Shown: positions 24,063-31,582 of the stretch, piece after piece
Layout of the letters: each line of letters starts with the position of its first letter
Position numbering within the stretch: the first letter of the stretch is position 1
NCBI GenBank assembly: GCA_964344305.1
Contig: CAYFMT010000020.1
Coordinates: 1 to 31,604 of the forward strand
Source of the DNA: JABMOV01 sp964344305
Lineage (GTDB): Bacteria > Fidelibacterota > Marinisomatia > Marinisomatales > JABMOV01
Length of the DNA: 31,604 nt
Direction of reading: 5' to 3'
Notes under the pieces: model-generated
What the model was told of the DNA's origin: nothing
Database searches by the model: none
The model's input: only the letters and a program-made list of their open reading frames with translations
Position numbers and translations under genes: made by a program

Positions 24063-25613
24063 TCATGGTACGTAAACGATATGGTGCATGGTAACTGTCA
24101 AAATAAGCTGCTGGTGCCCATAGAATGGTTCAACCGATGGAAACCTCTGGTCTAAAAATCCTGCACTGAGATTGAGTCGATCAGGACCCAGTCTTAAATA
24201 CCCACCTGGCAAAAATGGAAAATCATCGTCCCAGTAATTGGAAACACCGGCACCGAGTCCAATTCCAAAGTACTCTGTATCAAGTTGTATAGTGCTGTTT
24301 GCAGATAACCCTATTGGTTCATCTCCCAATACAAAGATTCCAGATGCCCTGCCTCCAAATATTAACCGCGATCCCGTTGTATTGCCAGAGATGGGCACCT
24401 TGAAGCTGTATGCCGCTCCGGCATACGGTATTTTTTCCACTCCTCCACAGGTTTCTATCTGATGGTAATTCCCCGAAAATGTCATGGATTGTTTAAATCC
24501 TCTTGAATGGTCAACCGTGTCTGCATCAGCATCGCGTGATACATACTTACTGATAAGCTCATCCGGATACGTTCGATTAAAACTTCCATTGATAAAGATT
24601 ACTGATTCAGGCTCACTGTTTTCTCCCTGCTGTCCAACCAGATGAGAATAGGCGGGGAATAAAATAACAAGCAGCAGGATGGTAACGGCTTCCGGTATGA
24701 CGATCAGGTTGGATCGGTCTATTGCCCTTTTTAGAATATAACATCCTTCCAGCACCATCAGGATCATAACCTGGGCTGTATGAATGGGATACATGTTCCT
24801 GCCCATCAGGATCCCCAGACACACCAGAATAATGATCAATGTGGTTTCATTGGCTTTGTCATATTCCGTGTAAGATTTTTCCCCTTTCCGAATCATGTTA
24901 TATGCAAAAACAAGCATAGAAATTCCCAGACACAGTAAAAGCCATTGAAACGCGGAGAAAACGCCTGCGTCCACAATGCCCAATGCGGTGTTTGCCCCGT
25001 CTCTAACGCTTTCGAGACCTACTCGTATCAGAAAGTATGCTCCTGCAAAAAGAGGCAGTAGTCCCCTGCGATATGGGGGCCGTTTTCTTCCAAGGATGTA
25101 GATGACTGCTCCCAGAGCAAGGACAGCAATGGACTCGTACAATTGTACAGGGTGTATGGCAAGGCTCATGCTGGATGGATCAATGAGTCCCTGTGTCATA
25201 TGGTGCCAGTGGGGGATGGATCCCTGGGGATAGGAGATGCCGGTAAACATCTTGGTCGGGGATCCATAGCAGCAACCTGAAAAGAGACATCCCAGGCGCC
25301 CAAGTCCAAGGGAAATGGCAAATTGGATCACAAGCAGGTCTTCAAGAATAATGTGGATTCGCAGGAAATGCTTTACAAGAAGGAAAGCAATAATGGCCCC
25401 GACAATGACTATGGTAATACTTTTAACAACCAGCGCAGACATTCCAGCACCAATGGTATAAGCCAGTGTGAGAAGAATGATATGATGAAAGGAGGCGCCT
25501 CGCCTGACAGCCAGATAGATGAAAATGGCCTTTGCTATCAGGATATTCATCCAACCGAAAAAATACCAGACAGAAATATCCGTGCTAAAGATATGCACAT
25601 ACGGTTGATACAT
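24063..25613 (-). CDS. Lgt-like membrane protein fused to a beta-rich C-terminal domain; likely frameshifted 3' end
   Basis: 516-aa reading frame. Residues 1-~240 resemble prolipoprotein diacylglyceryl transferase (Lgt) in hydrophobicity and in GRLGCLFSGCCYG (105-117), HPVQLYE (154-160) and RVGLESVRD. The Asn and Glu of the usual GRxGNFxNxE motif are replaced by Cys/Ser, so true Lgt activity is doubtful. Two or three further hydrophobic helices follow (~255-330). From ~335 the protein is beta-rich and soluble or barrel-like (RLIFGGRASGIFVLG, FGIGLGAGVSNYW, GYLRLGPDRLNLSAGF). After FYG (about residue 499) the frame ends in an unlikely tail. One extra G in the run at 24117-24119 would restore a frame to a stop at 23998 ending GPTAGLGFSFVYQIK, typical of a last beta strand. 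The intact protein would be about 538 aa. Confidence 0.72.
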   Translation of the reverse strand: MYQPYVHIFSTDISVWYFFGWMNILIAKAIFIYLAVRRGASFHHIILLTLAYTIGAGMSALVVKSITIVIVGAIIAFLLVKHFLRIHIILEDLLVIQFAISLGLGRLGCLFSGCCYGSPTKMFTGISYPQGSIPHWHHMTQGLIDPSSMSLAIHPVQLYESIAVLALGAVIYILGRKRPPYRRGLLPLFAGAYFLIRVGLESVRDGANTALGIVDAGVFSAFQWLLLCLGISMLVFAYNMIRKGEKSYTEYDKANETTLIIILVCLGILMGRNMYPIHTAQVMILMVLEGCYILKRAIDRSNLIVIPEAVTILLLVILFPAYSHLVGQQGENSEPESVIFINGSFNRTYPDELISKYVSRDADADTVDHSRGFKQSMTFSGNYHQIETCGGVEKIPYAGAAYSFKVPISGNTTGSRLIFGGRASGIFVLGDEPIGLSANSTIQLDTEYFGIGLGAGVSNYWDDDFPFLPGGYLRLGPDRLNLSAGFLDQRFPSVEPFYGHQQLILTVTMHHIVYVP

Positions 25614-25725
25614 ACCTCACCCTCTCTATCAATAATGGATTATTTTAAGAACAGAATGACATTAGTATATCGGATATCTGTATTTATTTCCATGATTAAT
25701 ATTTGTTCTCTATGATAATACAGCT

Positions 25726-25790
25726 TGACACCTGATAGCTGAGACCTGACAACTAACAACTAGCCCCTAGTCCCTATCCCCCAGCCCCTT
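25726..25790. repeat. Low-complexity dispersed intergenic repeat
   Basis: Runs of related words: ACACCTGATAGCTGAGACCTGACAA followed by ACTAGCCCCTAGTCCCTATC and CCCCAGCCCC. It lies in the 273-bp gap between the Lgt-like gene and lexA, which otherwise holds only the lexA operator. Similar word families occur at 23534-23565 (inverted) and 31505-31536. Confidence 0.55.
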
Positions 25791-25856
25791 CCTTTATTCC
25801 TCTTCCTTAAAACTTCATCCTTCATTTTCCCTTGCATCCATTCCAAATATCCTGTA

Positions 25857-25885
25857 ATATACTTACGAGAAACTTACGAGTATAT
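25857..25885 (+). promoter_or_regulatory. Probable LexA self-operator
   Basis: Two perfect copies of ACTTACGAG (25861-25869 and 25872-25880) in an 11-bp period, one helical turn, lie directly before the lexA start. They are nested in an outer inverted repeat ATATACT/AGTATAT (25857-25863 and 25879-25885). The inner form TTAC-N7-TTAC is built like the alphaproteobacterial LexA box GTTC-N7-GTTC. It overlaps the likely ribosome site, so binding would shut off its own gene and the operon behind it. Confidence 0.7.
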
Positions 25886-25886
25886 T

Positions 25887-26495
25887 ATGAGCACGCCACT
25901 CACACCAAAACTGCAACGCTTTTTAGATTTCATTCGACGGTACACCCTCGAGAACGGACAGGCACCGTCCTATGAAGAAATCATGCATGCACTCGGATTT
26001 GCATCGCTGGGTACGGTAAACTGGTATGTCAAAACCCTCACCCACAACGGATACCTGTCCCGTGCCAAAGGCCCCAATGGCAAACGCGCCCTTACCCTGA
26101 ATGAAGAGTCAGTCGCGCCGGCTCGTTTGCCATTACTGGGGCTCATTGCAGCCGGTGAACCCATTGAGGCACTGGAAAATGCAGAGTCTGTGGCTGTCCC
26201 CGGTCCATTTGCCCATCCGGATAATTATGTTCTTCGGGTTAATGGGGATTCCATGATCCAGGATTGTATTGAAGATGGGGACTATATCATTGTGCGGAAA
26301 ACCGCTGATGCCACCCCCGGACAGGCAGTGGTTGCCCTCATCAATGGGGAAGCCACCCTGAAGCGATACTACCCAAAATCCAATGGGATTGAACTCCACC
26401 CGCGGAACCCTAACTATTCCGTCATTCGCGTCAATCCCGGTGATGCGTTCCACATCCAGGGTATCGTGCTCTACTCATTTCGCGAATACAATTAA
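25887..26495 (+). CDS. lexA: LexA repressor of the SOS response
   Basis: 202-aa repressor/protease. The N-terminal winged helix (1-~70, LTPKLQRFLDFIRRY ... SYEEIMHALGFASLGTVNWYVKTL) is the DNA-binding domain. The C-terminal S24 peptidase domain has the self-cleavage site at Ala89-Gly90 (LIAAGEP), nucleophile Ser122 (NGDSMIQD) and general base Lys159 (EATLKRYY), so RecA-stimulated autocleavage should work. Length matches the family. The ATG lies just 6 nt after the operator repeats; GAG at 25878-25880 may act as a weak ribosome site. It heads a plus-strand cluster with imuB and dnaE2, the usual lexA-imu-dnaE2 mutagenesis arrangement. Confidence 0.96.
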   Translation: MSTPLTPKLQRFLDFIRRYTLENGQAPSYEEIMHALGFASLGTVNWYVKTLTHNGYLSRAKGPNGKRALTLNEESVAPARLPLLGLIAAGEPIEALENAESVAVPGPFAHPDNYVLRVNGDSMIQDCIEDGDYIIVRKTADATPGQAVVALINGEATLKRYYPKSNGIELHPRNPNYSVIRVNPGDAFHIQGIVLYSFREYN

Positions 26496-26504
26496 GGACA
26501 CGAT

Positions 26505-26687
26505 ATGAAAGCAATACACATAACACTGGATAAGAAACTGCCCCTCCATCTTTTTTCCCATGCCCTTTCCCCACAATGGAAACCATGGAAGTCTCCACAG
26601 CCGGAAAAATCTCCATTTGTCATTGAAGATGCTATTGCAGAATTCCTGAGCCGGAGGTTTCGTTCACCTCGAAGAGGACAATTATAG
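26505..26687 (+). CDS. 60-aa hypothetical protein in the imuA position
   Basis: Small basic protein starting MKAIHITLDKKLPLHLFSHA. The ATG lies 9 bp after the lexA stop with AAGGA 7 nt upstream, so translation is likely coupled to lexA. I do not recognise a family. It has no Walker motifs, so it is not a normal RecA-like ImuA, which is usually over 200 aa. Residues 13-17, PLHLF, resemble the beta-clamp-binding pentapeptide QLxLF except for the missing Gln. The rest contains a Pro/Trp/Lys-rich linker, a short helix (EDAIAEFLSRRF) and a basic end. It stops 9 bp before a 24-bp terminal inverted repeat. It could be an accessory factor, a diverged or truncated ImuA-type partner, or a chance frame. 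Confidence 0.6.
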   Translation: MKAIHITLDKKLPLHLFSHALSPQWKPWKSPQPEKSPFVIEDAIAEFLSRRFRSPRRGQL

Positions 26688-26696
26688 TTTGGACTC

Positions 26697-27293
26697 AACC
26701 ACGAAGACACGAAGGAATAGTATATAGCTTTCCAGGAATGCGAAATATGAGGATGAGAATAAATACCCATTTGCCTGATCATATTGAGGAGACTGCAAAA
26801 GGTATTGTTGATGCTGTGTTTCGTGTTCATAAATCTGTTGGCCCGGGATTGTTGGAGAGTGTTTACGAAAAGTGCCTGATATATGAATTAGAAAAACATG
26901 GGTATTCAGTCAAGAGTCAACTGAATATTCCCTTCCTTTATGATAGCAAAAATTTAGATTTAAATCTGCGGATTGATCTTCTGGTAGAAGACTCGATCAT
27001 CATTGAATTAAAAGCTGTTGAAAATCTTATACCCTTATATCACGCACAACTTATTTCATACTTGAAGCTTACAAATAAACCGTTAGGATTTCTTATCAAC
27101 TGCAATGTCCCACGCATTAAAGATGGAATTCAACGGGTTATACTTTGAATTAAGCTCAACAATACTACAGCTAATACATCAACCTCGCATTCACTGACTG
27201 CATGCATGTTATTATTATTAGTGCAAAGACACTATCATGCTTATGCCACGTTTTGCCAAAATCTCTTTGCTAATTCTTCGCGCCTTCGTGGTT
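26697..27293. mobile_element. Inverted-repeat-bounded cassette carrying a GxxExxY gene
   Basis: A 597-bp unit framed by imperfect inverted repeats of 24 bp: left arm 26697-26720, beginning AACCACGAAG, and right arm 27270-27293, whose reverse complement also begins AACCACGAAG. The arms match at 20 of 24 positions. The unit contains only the GxxExxY gene and no transposase. No target duplication is obvious. It sits between the 60-aa ORF and imuB, with the right arm ending 7 bp before the imuB ATG. CACGAAG-type words are, as I recall, common around GxxExxY genes in other genomes, so it is best described as a possible non-autonomous mobile cassette. Confidence 0.6.
26747..27148 (+). CDS. GxxExxY family protein (PD-(D/E)XK nuclease-like)
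   Basis: 133-aa protein of the GxxExxY family: residues GPGLLESVYEKCL give the naming motif G-LL-E-SV-Y. It is followed by RIDLLVEDSIIIELKAVE, a D-x(n)-ExK pattern typical of PD-(D/E)XK nuclease folds, and by the family's usual HAQLISYLKLTNKPLGFLINCNV segment. The biological role of this family is not established. Several ATGs cluster at the start; I choose 26747 because AGGA lies 9 nt upstream, whereas the ATG at 26738 abuts it. The gene is flanked by inverted repeats and interrupts the SOS cassette, so it looks like an insert rather than a core member. Confidence 0.86.
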   Translation: MRMRINTHLPDHIEETAKGIVDAVFRVHKSVGPGLLESVYEKCLIYELEKHGYSVKSQLNIPFLYDSKNLDLNLRIDLLVEDSIIIELKAVENLIPLYHAQLISYLKLTNKPLGFLINCNVPRIKDGIQRVIL

Positions 27294-27300
27294 TTAAAAC

Positions 27301-28494
27301 ATGAACTCCATTATCCATCTACGACTACAAAATTTTGAGCTTCAGGCAGAGCGCACCATGGACTCTTCCCTGCGAACCCGGCCCGTGGCCATCATCTCTT
27401 CCCCGGGACAGGATGGCACTATCGTTTCTACTTCCACGGAAGCCCGAAGTGAAGGGCTTCTTCCAGGCATGAAAGTTTCCCTTGCGCGGAAAATGAGCCA
27501 TGGTGTATTGCTCCTTCCCTACAACCGTTCCCTCTATGCACGACTCAACAGTTATATCTACTCAACTGTCTCATCCTATACACCTGTTGTAGAGCCCTCC
27601 GGCTTCGGTCAATTCTATATGGATATGACCGGGATGGATACGGTCTACTCCAGTTTCATCAATGTGGGAACGGACATTACCCGGCAAATCAATGACCAGG
27701 CATCTGTGTCCGGGTCTGTGGCTATCAGCATCAACAAACTCGTGAGTCGGATTGCCACATCCGTAGTTCCAGATCCCGTCTATGAAATCCACCGGGGACA
27801 GGAAGCAACATTCCTCTCGCCACTGGATACCCCTGTCCTCCCCACGGCTCACCAGCCCCCGGTAAAAAAAATGATCCGGTTTCTCTACCTAAACCATGTC
27901 CATCATGTGCAATCCGTCATCCGAAACCCCGATGAAGCGCGGGTGTTATTCGGCCCCCTGTCCAAACCTCTTTCCCGAGAGGCTCAGGGGCAGGATTCAT
28001 CCGTCGTAAAACCCCCCACCCTGCAGGATCATATCCTGGAACAGGTGGTCCTCCCGGATGATACTAATGACGAGTCTCTTCTCCGCGCCATCGTATCCAG
28101 TCTGGCTGAACAGGTGGGATTCAAACTCCGCCAGCGCGGACAAATCTCTCGGCATGTTAAGCTGGAAATCCACTATACCGATGGATTCCAGAGTGCCCGC
28201 ACCGGCGTTTTTTCTGCCAATGATGATATGACATTATCCAGGGTTTGCCATCGCCTGTTCGATCAGGCCAACTATCGTCGGAATCGTGTGAGGGCTGTCC
28301 TCATTGATGCCACGCAATTCCAGCAATATGCGGATCAGTCAAATCTGTTTATCACACCGGATGTAAAACGCATGGCATTGTCCAAGGCACTGGATCGCAT
28401 TCGTAATCGGCATGGATTTTCCGGTATTCAATCGGCCACCATGCTGAATGTTCATTCCTCAACCCGGCAGGGCTCTCATGTTCGTCCATCTTAA
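27301..28494 (+). CDS. imuB: ImuB, catalytically degenerate Y-family polymerase-like protein
   Basis: 397-aa Y-family-like protein acting as the adapter of the SOS mutasome. The N-terminus IIHLRLQNFELQAE aligns with DinB IIHVDMDAFFASVE, but the metal-binding Asp residues are Arg and Gln. The palm motif SIDEAYLD is here GFGQFYMD, losing the Asp-Glu pair. All three catalytic acids are therefore missing, as known for ImuB. A beta-clamp motif QSNLF is present at 346-350 in the C-terminal part. The little-finger-like domain spans ~240-340. The gene begins 7 bp after an inverted repeat with no good ribosome site and ends overlapping dnaE2. It should recruit DnaE2 to the clamp on damaged DNA. Confidence 0.88.
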   Translation: MNSIIHLRLQNFELQAERTMDSSLRTRPVAIISSPGQDGTIVSTSTEARSEGLLPGMKVSLARKMSHGVLLLPYNRSLYARLNSYIYSTVSSYTPVVEPSGFGQFYMDMTGMDTVYSSFINVGTDITRQINDQASVSGSVAISINKLVSRIATSVVPDPVYEIHRGQEATFLSPLDTPVLPTAHQPPVKKMIRFLYLNHVHHVQSVIRNPDEARVLFGPLSKPLSREAQGQDSSVVKPPTLQDHILEQVVLPDDTNDESLLRAIVSSLAEQVGFKLRQRGQISRHVKLEIHYTDGFQSARTGVFSANDDMTLSRVCHRLFDQANYRRNRVRAVLIDATQFQQYADQSNLFITPDVKRMALSKALDRIRNRHGFSGIQSATMLNVHSSTRQGSHVRPS

Positions 28495-31400
28495 CGTCCA
28501 TTCCAATTTCTCTGCCATGAAAGGATTGGCTGTCCAGCCCCAGATCCTGGATCGCGCCCGGAGTCACGGCATGCAGTACCTTGCCCTGACAGAAACCAAC
28601 GGGCTCTGGGGGTTTATCCGGTTTGTCCAGCATGCCCGTGCTGCTGGCATTAAGCCCATTGCCGGTGTCAACCTCATTACACAGCACGATGAAGTGATTC
28701 TTCTTGCGGAAAACCAAATGGGGTATGAGAATATTTGTCGTGCCACTTCCCGGGTTCATGATGATGATGCACAGCCTATCACAGACATCCTTGATGGCAT
28801 TACCCTTGGCGTCTTTATTCTCAGCCCCAGGGATGCCACATTGCAGCAACTGGCTCCCGTGGTACCAAATTCCCAGCTTTTTGTAGAATTGCGACCCGGT
28901 GTTGAAGAATCCCATGCCCATCGTCTATCAAAAAAACTCAACCTGGAGTTAATTGCAACCGGGGATGTGTATTTCCTTCACCCGGAGGACCAGAAAGCTC
29001 ACCATGTGCTCCGGGCCATCGAACACAACACGACCCTGAGCCAGGTTCCTCCCCATGATATCAAGTCTTCTGAACACTGGTTTCGGTCTGAGAAGGACAT
29101 GATCACCCTTTTCCCCAACAGCATGGATGCTCTGAATAACACCTTCTACCTCGCTGAGCGGTGCAAAACGGACTGGACCTACGTCAACACTATTTTTCCC
29201 AATCTCACCCTGAAAGAAACCAGCAAAGCCAACCGCGATCTGAAGCATCTCGTATTAAAGGGCGCAAAAGAGCGATACCCATCCATTACATCGGAAATAC
29301 AGCACCGTATCAACTATGAGCTTGAGCTCATTACCCAAAAGGGATTTGCGCCCTACTTCCTCATTGTCCATGATATAGTCATGCAGACAAGAGCCACCAT
29401 CGGGCGCGGCTCCGGGGCTGCATCCATTGTGAGTTACTGCCTTTACATCACCCAGGTGGATCCCATCCGCTATACCCTGCAGTTTGAGCGATTTATTCAT
29501 CCCGAAAGGGAGGACATGCCGGACATCGATGTGGATTTCCCCTGGGATGAGCGGGACGATATTCTGGAATACATTTTTAATAAATATGGACATGAGAAGT
29601 CTGCCATGGTGTCCACGCAGGTGTTTTTGCGAACCCGGTCTGCCATTCGTGAAGTGGCGAAAGTATATGGTCTCTCCAACGAAGAGATTAAAAGCATCAC
29701 CAAGCGTGTTGGCTATTACCAGCGGCGACGGGATCTGGTTCAGTGGATTACCACGGATCGCCGGTTTTCCAATGCCAATATGGACGATACACTCACGGAC
29801 GTTATCCGGCAGAGTGAAAAAATCCTGGGGGTCTTCCGCAATCCTTCTGTCCACCCCGGTGGGGTTATCATTGTGCCTGATGAGATCCGGAAATATGTTC
29901 CGGTTCTCCGGGCGCCAAAAGGCGTTCAGATCGTAGAGTGGGAAAAAGATCAGGTAGAAGATTCAGGGCTGCTGAAAATTGATATCCTTGGGAATCGCAG
30001 CCTTGCCGTTGCCAGGGATACCATTAAGCAAATCAACCTCAATTACGGAGAGACCGCTTCCCGGAATCGGTACATGGATTACCATCAGATTCAACCAATC
30101 GGTGATTCAAAAACCATGACGCTCATGACCAGGGGAAAAACCATGGGTGTCTTTTATATTGAGAGTCCTGCCACTCGACAGCTCCTGGCAAAAGCCGGTG
30201 TGGCGGATTTTGAGCATGTGGTCATCTATTCATCCATTATTCGACCTGCTGCCAATCGGTTTACCAATCTCATGCTTGAACGCATCCATGGGAAGCGATG
30301 GAAACCCATTCACCCGGACCTGGCATTCCTGAATGAGAGTTATGGTATCATGGTGTATGAAGAACAGGTGTCTACCACGGCGAGAGTCATGGCGGGGTTC
30401 GGTTATGCAGAGGCCGAGGCGTTACGGAAAACCATGAGCCGCGACTCCATGCAGTATCTTATTCCCGGTTGGAAAAAGAAGTTTTTCCGTAAAGCCCGTC
30501 TCCGGGGATACACCGACTCCATGATCACCCGGGTCTGGGACATGATTGCTTCATTTGTTGGATATTCTTTCTGCAAACCCCACTCCGCATCTTACGCTAT
30601 GCTCTCATTCACCTGTGCCTATTTAAAGGCACATTATCCTGCAGAATTCCTGGCATCCGTCATTACCAACCAGGGCGGGTTTTATTCTGCCTATGCCTAT
30701 CTCAGCGAAGCCCGGCGGTTTGGGGTCACTATCCTTCCGCCGGATATTAACCGGAGTAACCGGGAGTATCGTGGCCGGAAAAACAAAATCCGCATGGGGT
30801 TTCTACATATCAAGCGCCTTCAGGACAAAACCATTGATGCCATTCTGGATGAGCAGAAAGTGGGCGATTTCACCTCCCTGGAAGACTTTTTCCTCCGTGT
30901 GGATCCCGACCTGGCAGATGCCATGGCCCTCACAAATGCAGGGTGTTTTTCTTCTCTTGAACCTGGACGATCCCACAAAGAAATTGCCTATGAGGTGGCC
31001 TATCACTGTCTCAAGCAGAGTTCATCCGAACCCATGTCAACACCGCCAGTTCACGAAGACCTCTCTCCGGGAGAGCATCATCGGCTGGAGATGGAAACCT
31101 TTGGGTTTCCCATTACCCGGCATCCTCTGGAACCCTATTTCCATCTGCTGAAAGGACGCGTGAAAAAGGCGAAGTATATTCCAAAATATGTGGGCAAAAC
31201 GATTCGCCTCGCCGGGGTGTACATAACGAGGAAAGTGACCCAGACACGAAAGCGCGACCCCATGGAGTTCCTTACACTTGAAGATGAAACGGATATTTAC
31301 GAGTGCGTGCTATTCCCTGAATCCTTTAATCAATATGGTGACTTGCTGAACTGGGAATCCCTCTTCCTGGTGCGGGGAAAAGTGGAGGAATCCTTTGGGG

Positions 31401-31582
31401 TTCACACCATTACTATTGAGAAGCTTGAAAGCCTGTCACGATTAATGGGGAAGGATATTGAAGAAATTGAGACTGGTACAATCGCGGAGGAGAGTAAACG
31501 ACAGCCAGTTACCAGTTATCAGTCTCCAGTCTCCAGATTCTGTATTACGTATTGTAAAACCAATACATGGGTAACAGATTAG
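28478..31582 (+). CDS. dnaE2: DnaE2 error-prone DNA polymerase III alpha-type subunit
   Basis: 1034-aa C-family polymerase for SOS translesion synthesis. The N-terminal PHP domain (HLNVHSNFSAMKG ... LTETNGLWGFIRF) has lost canonical metal ligands, so no proofreading is expected. The palm keeps MPDIDVDFPWDERDD and GLLKIDILGNRS, giving all three catalytic Asp. Fingers (YSFCKPHSASYAMLSF), tandem helix-hairpin-helix and an OB-fold (KTIRLAGVYITRKV ... ITIEKLESL) follow. It lacks the extra C-terminal tau-binding domain of replicative DnaE. I start at 28478 (MFVHLNVHS), overlapping imuB by 17 bp, rather than at 28448. The last ~25 residues (from about VTSYQSPVSRF) are read from a low-complexity intergenic-type repeat, suggesting loss of the original stop. 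Confidence 0.93.
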   Translation: MFVHLNVHSNFSAMKGLAVQPQILDRARSHGMQYLALTETNGLWGFIRFVQHARAAGIKPIAGVNLITQHDEVILLAENQMGYENICRATSRVHDDDAQPITDILDGITLGVFILSPRDATLQQLAPVVPNSQLFVELRPGVEESHAHRLSKKLNLELIATGDVYFLHPEDQKAHHVLRAIEHNTTLSQVPPHDIKSSEHWFRSEKDMITLFPNSMDALNNTFYLAERCKTDWTYVNTIFPNLTLKETSKANRDLKHLVLKGAKERYPSITSEIQHRINYELELITQKGFAPYFLIVHDIVMQTRATIGRGSGAASIVSYCLYITQVDPIRYTLQFERFIHPEREDMPDIDVDFPWDERDDILEYIFNKYGHEKSAMVSTQVFLRTRSAIREVAKVYGLSNEEIKSITKRVGYYQRRRDLVQWITTDRRFSNANMDDTLTDVIRQSEKILGVFRNPSVHPGGVIIVPDEIRKYVPVLRAPKGVQIVEWEKDQVEDSGLLKIDILGNRSLAVARDTIKQINLNYGETASRNRYMDYHQIQPIGDSKTMTLMTRGKTMGVFYIESPATRQLLAKAGVADFEHVVIYSSIIRPAANRFTNLMLERIHGKRWKPIHPDLAFLNESYGIMVYEEQVSTTARVMAGFGYAEAEALRKTMSRDSMQYLIPGWKKKFFRKARLRGYTDSMITRVWDMIASFVGYSFCKPHSASYAMLSFTCAYLKAHYPAEFLASVITNQGGFYSAYAYLSEARRFGVTILPPDINRSNREYRGRKNKIRMGFLHIKRLQDKTIDAILDEQKVGDFTSLEDFFLRVDPDLADAMALTNAGCFSSLEPGRSHKEIAYEVAYHCLKQSSSEPMSTPPVHEDLSPGEHHRLEMETFGFPITRHPLEPYFHLLKGRVKKAKYIPKYVGKTIRLAGVYITRKVTQTRKRDPMEFLTLEDETDIYECVLFPESFNQYGDLLNWESLFLVRGKVEESFGVHTITIEKLESLSRLMGKDIEEIETGTIAEESKRQPVTSYQSPVSRFCITYCKTNTWVTD
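31505..31536. repeat. Low-complexity repeat inside the dnaE2 3' end
   Basis: CAGTTACCAGTTATCAGTCT followed by two CTCCAG words. Its composition and word style match the intergenic repeat at 25726-25790, yet here it is within the dnaE2 reading frame, past the end of the OB-fold domain. Confidence 0.5.

Noticed and set aside
28352..28921. 189-aa minus-strand frame across the imuB/dnaE2 junction
   Set aside because: Antisense to two well-supported overlapping genes, with no recognisable motif.
29255..29854. 199-aa minus-strand frame
   Set aside because: Antisense to the catalytic region of dnaE2; a shadow of a strongly conserved gene.
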